Positions 63,121-64,000 of a stretch of DNA of 64,000 nt are shown here, piece after piece (the first letter of the stretch is position 1; every line of letters begins with the position of its first letter). Both the position numbers and the translations under genes were made by a program. The notes below the pieces were generated by a model, which was given only the letters and a program-made list of their open reading frames with translations, was not told where the DNA came from and made no database searches. The stretch covers positions 1 to 64,000 of the forward strand of contig CALBLK010000077.1 in the NCBI GenBank assembly GCA_937895845.1, written 5' to 3'. Source of the DNA: an uncultured Prevotella sp. (lineage in GTDB: Bacteria > Bacteroidota > Bacteroidia > Bacteroidales > Bacteroidaceae).

Positions 63121-64000
63121 ATGAAAATAGGAATTGAGGCCCAACGCATTTTCCGCAAAAACAAGCATGGCATGGACTATGTTGTTCTTGAGGAAATCAA
63201 GGTACTGCAAATGATTGACAAGGAGAATGAGTATTATATCTTTGTCAGACCCGGTGAGGACAGATGCGTTTCAAGCACGCCAAACTTTCATGTCGTGGAA
63301 CTCCGCTGCCCAACATACCCCCTGTGGGAGCAGGTGGCCCTTCCTTTGGCCGTAAAAAGTCATCACATAGACCTGCTTCACTGCACAAGCAACACTGCCC
63401 CACTCTACTGTCCTGTTAAACTGGTACTGACTCTGCACGATATTATATTCCTTGAGAAACGCGACAAGTCCAACCACTCACTTTACCAAAACATGGGATG
63501 GATTTACCGCAGACTGATTGTTCCACGCATTCTGCACCGTTGCAAGTCCATCATCACAGTGTCAGATTATGAGCGCAAAAACATAATCAGCAGACTTTCT
63601 CTGCCCGAGGAGTTGGTTGTCAGAATATATAACGGCTATAACGTATGGTTTAACCGACATGACACTGAGGAGAAAAACTATCTGCGGTATATTGACCAAA
63701 AAGGCTATTTTTTCTTTTTCGGCAACACAGACCCAAAGAAAAACACAGAGCGGACAATTCGAGCTTATGCCCGATACCTCAAACAGTCAGGACAGAAAAG
63801 GCGGTTGTTACTGGCTGATTTTTCAAAAACCCACCTGGAAGAGATTCTCCACAGATATAACATAGAGACAGCAGGACAGTATATTACAGTAACAGACTAT
63901 ATCGTTAACAAAGACCTGCCATCCGTCTATCATGCTGCTTTTGCAGTTCTTTACACCTCTCTTCGGGAAAGTTTTGGGATTCCGCTCCTTGAAGCTATGG
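63121..64000 (+). CDS. Family 1-type glycosyltransferase (partial, cut by window end)
   Basis: An open frame starts at ATG 63121 (MKIGIEAQRIFRKNKHGM) and runs without a stop to the last base, 293 codons. The N-terminal half has the GT-B acceptor-domain pattern DLLHCTSNTAPLYCPVKLVLTLHD. A later SIITVSDYERKNI and the donor-domain motif GNTDPKKNTERTIRAYARYL, then YTSLRESFGIPLLEAM at the window edge, fit the GT4 family (EX7E-like Glu in ESFGIPLLEA). The remaining C-terminus of about 60-80 residues lies beyond the window. It probably acts in capsule or O-antigen assembly with the acyltransferase. Confidence 0.88.
   Translation, partial: MKIGIEAQRIFRKNKHGMDYVVLEEIKVLQMIDKENEYYIFVRPGEDRCVSSTPNFHVVELRCPTYPLWEQVALPLAVKSHHIDLLHCTSNTAPLYCPVKLVLTLHDIIFLEKRDKSNHSLYQNMGWIYRRLIVPRILHRCKSIITVSDYERKNIISRLSLPEELVVRIYNGYNVWFNRHDTEEKNYLRYIDQKGYFFFFGNTDPKKNTERTIRAYARYLKQSGQKRRLLLADFSKTHLEEILHRYNIETAGQYITVTDYIVNKDLPSVYHAAFAVLYTSLRESFGIPLLEAM

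Overview
The window is a piece of a Bacteroidota chromosome, most likely order Bacteroidales and close to Prevotella. The evidence is as follows. Promoters carry the Bacteroidota -7 box (TAnnTTTG) instead of a TATAAT box. Complex I is encoded as an 11-subunit locus with fused NuoCD and no NuoEFG. DUF5686, DUF6452, DUF6048 and DUF4199 proteins are present. The primary sigma factor is short (290 aa). A large secreted jelly-roll surface protein ends in a T9SS-like tail. I see no rRNA, tRNA, CRISPR array or intact transposase gene. Species-level naming is inference.

Layout. 1-10 kb: the primary sigma factor, a DUF5686 outer-membrane protein, and an AddA/AddB-like helicase-nuclease pair. 10-15 kb: tagaturonate reductase, glutamate dehydrogenase, and a convergent secreted GH43 glycosidase. 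15.5-25.7 kb (minus strand): the nuoA-B-CD-H-I-J-K-L-M-N operon with a strong terminator. 25.8-45 kb: ordinary housekeeping genes in short runs. These are bifunctional hisB, a DUF4199 protein with a polyprenyl-phosphate-type glycosyltransferase and DUF6452/DUF6048, apbE, a Crp/Fnr regulator, an M3 peptidase, dCMP deaminase with an S41 protease and 5-FCL, recF with a DUF721 protein, a TPR protein with ribH, an exonuclease III, and the 1225-aa surface protein with a recent internal duplication.

45.2-50.9 kb is the accessory part: a compact operon of a small XRE regulator, a DUF1016/YhcG-type PD-(D/E)XK nuclease, an McrB-like AAA+ ATPase and an McrC-like DUF2357 nuclease. It looks like a modification-dependent defence system. 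The cassette lies between two copies, in opposite orientation, of a 14-bp motif that occurs five times in the window, and it is followed by an array of 22-bp tandem repeats.

51.2-61 kb: between the array and riboflavin synthase is a roughly 190-nt unit with its own -7 box, a terminator, and a rod-like fold with a central bubble. I propose this as a 6S RNA candidate. Then comes an export cluster (TolC, MacA-like adaptor, MacB split into ATPase and permease) with an overlapping LytS/LytTR-type two-component system, and convergent malQ. 61-64 kb: mltG, a hexapeptide acyltransferase, and a glycosyltransferase cut by the window edge, possibly the start of a surface-polysaccharide locus.

The most interesting points for follow-up are the defence cassette with its repeated N-terminal ATPase module and repeat boundaries, the 6S-like RNA before ribE, and the dispersed repeat family.
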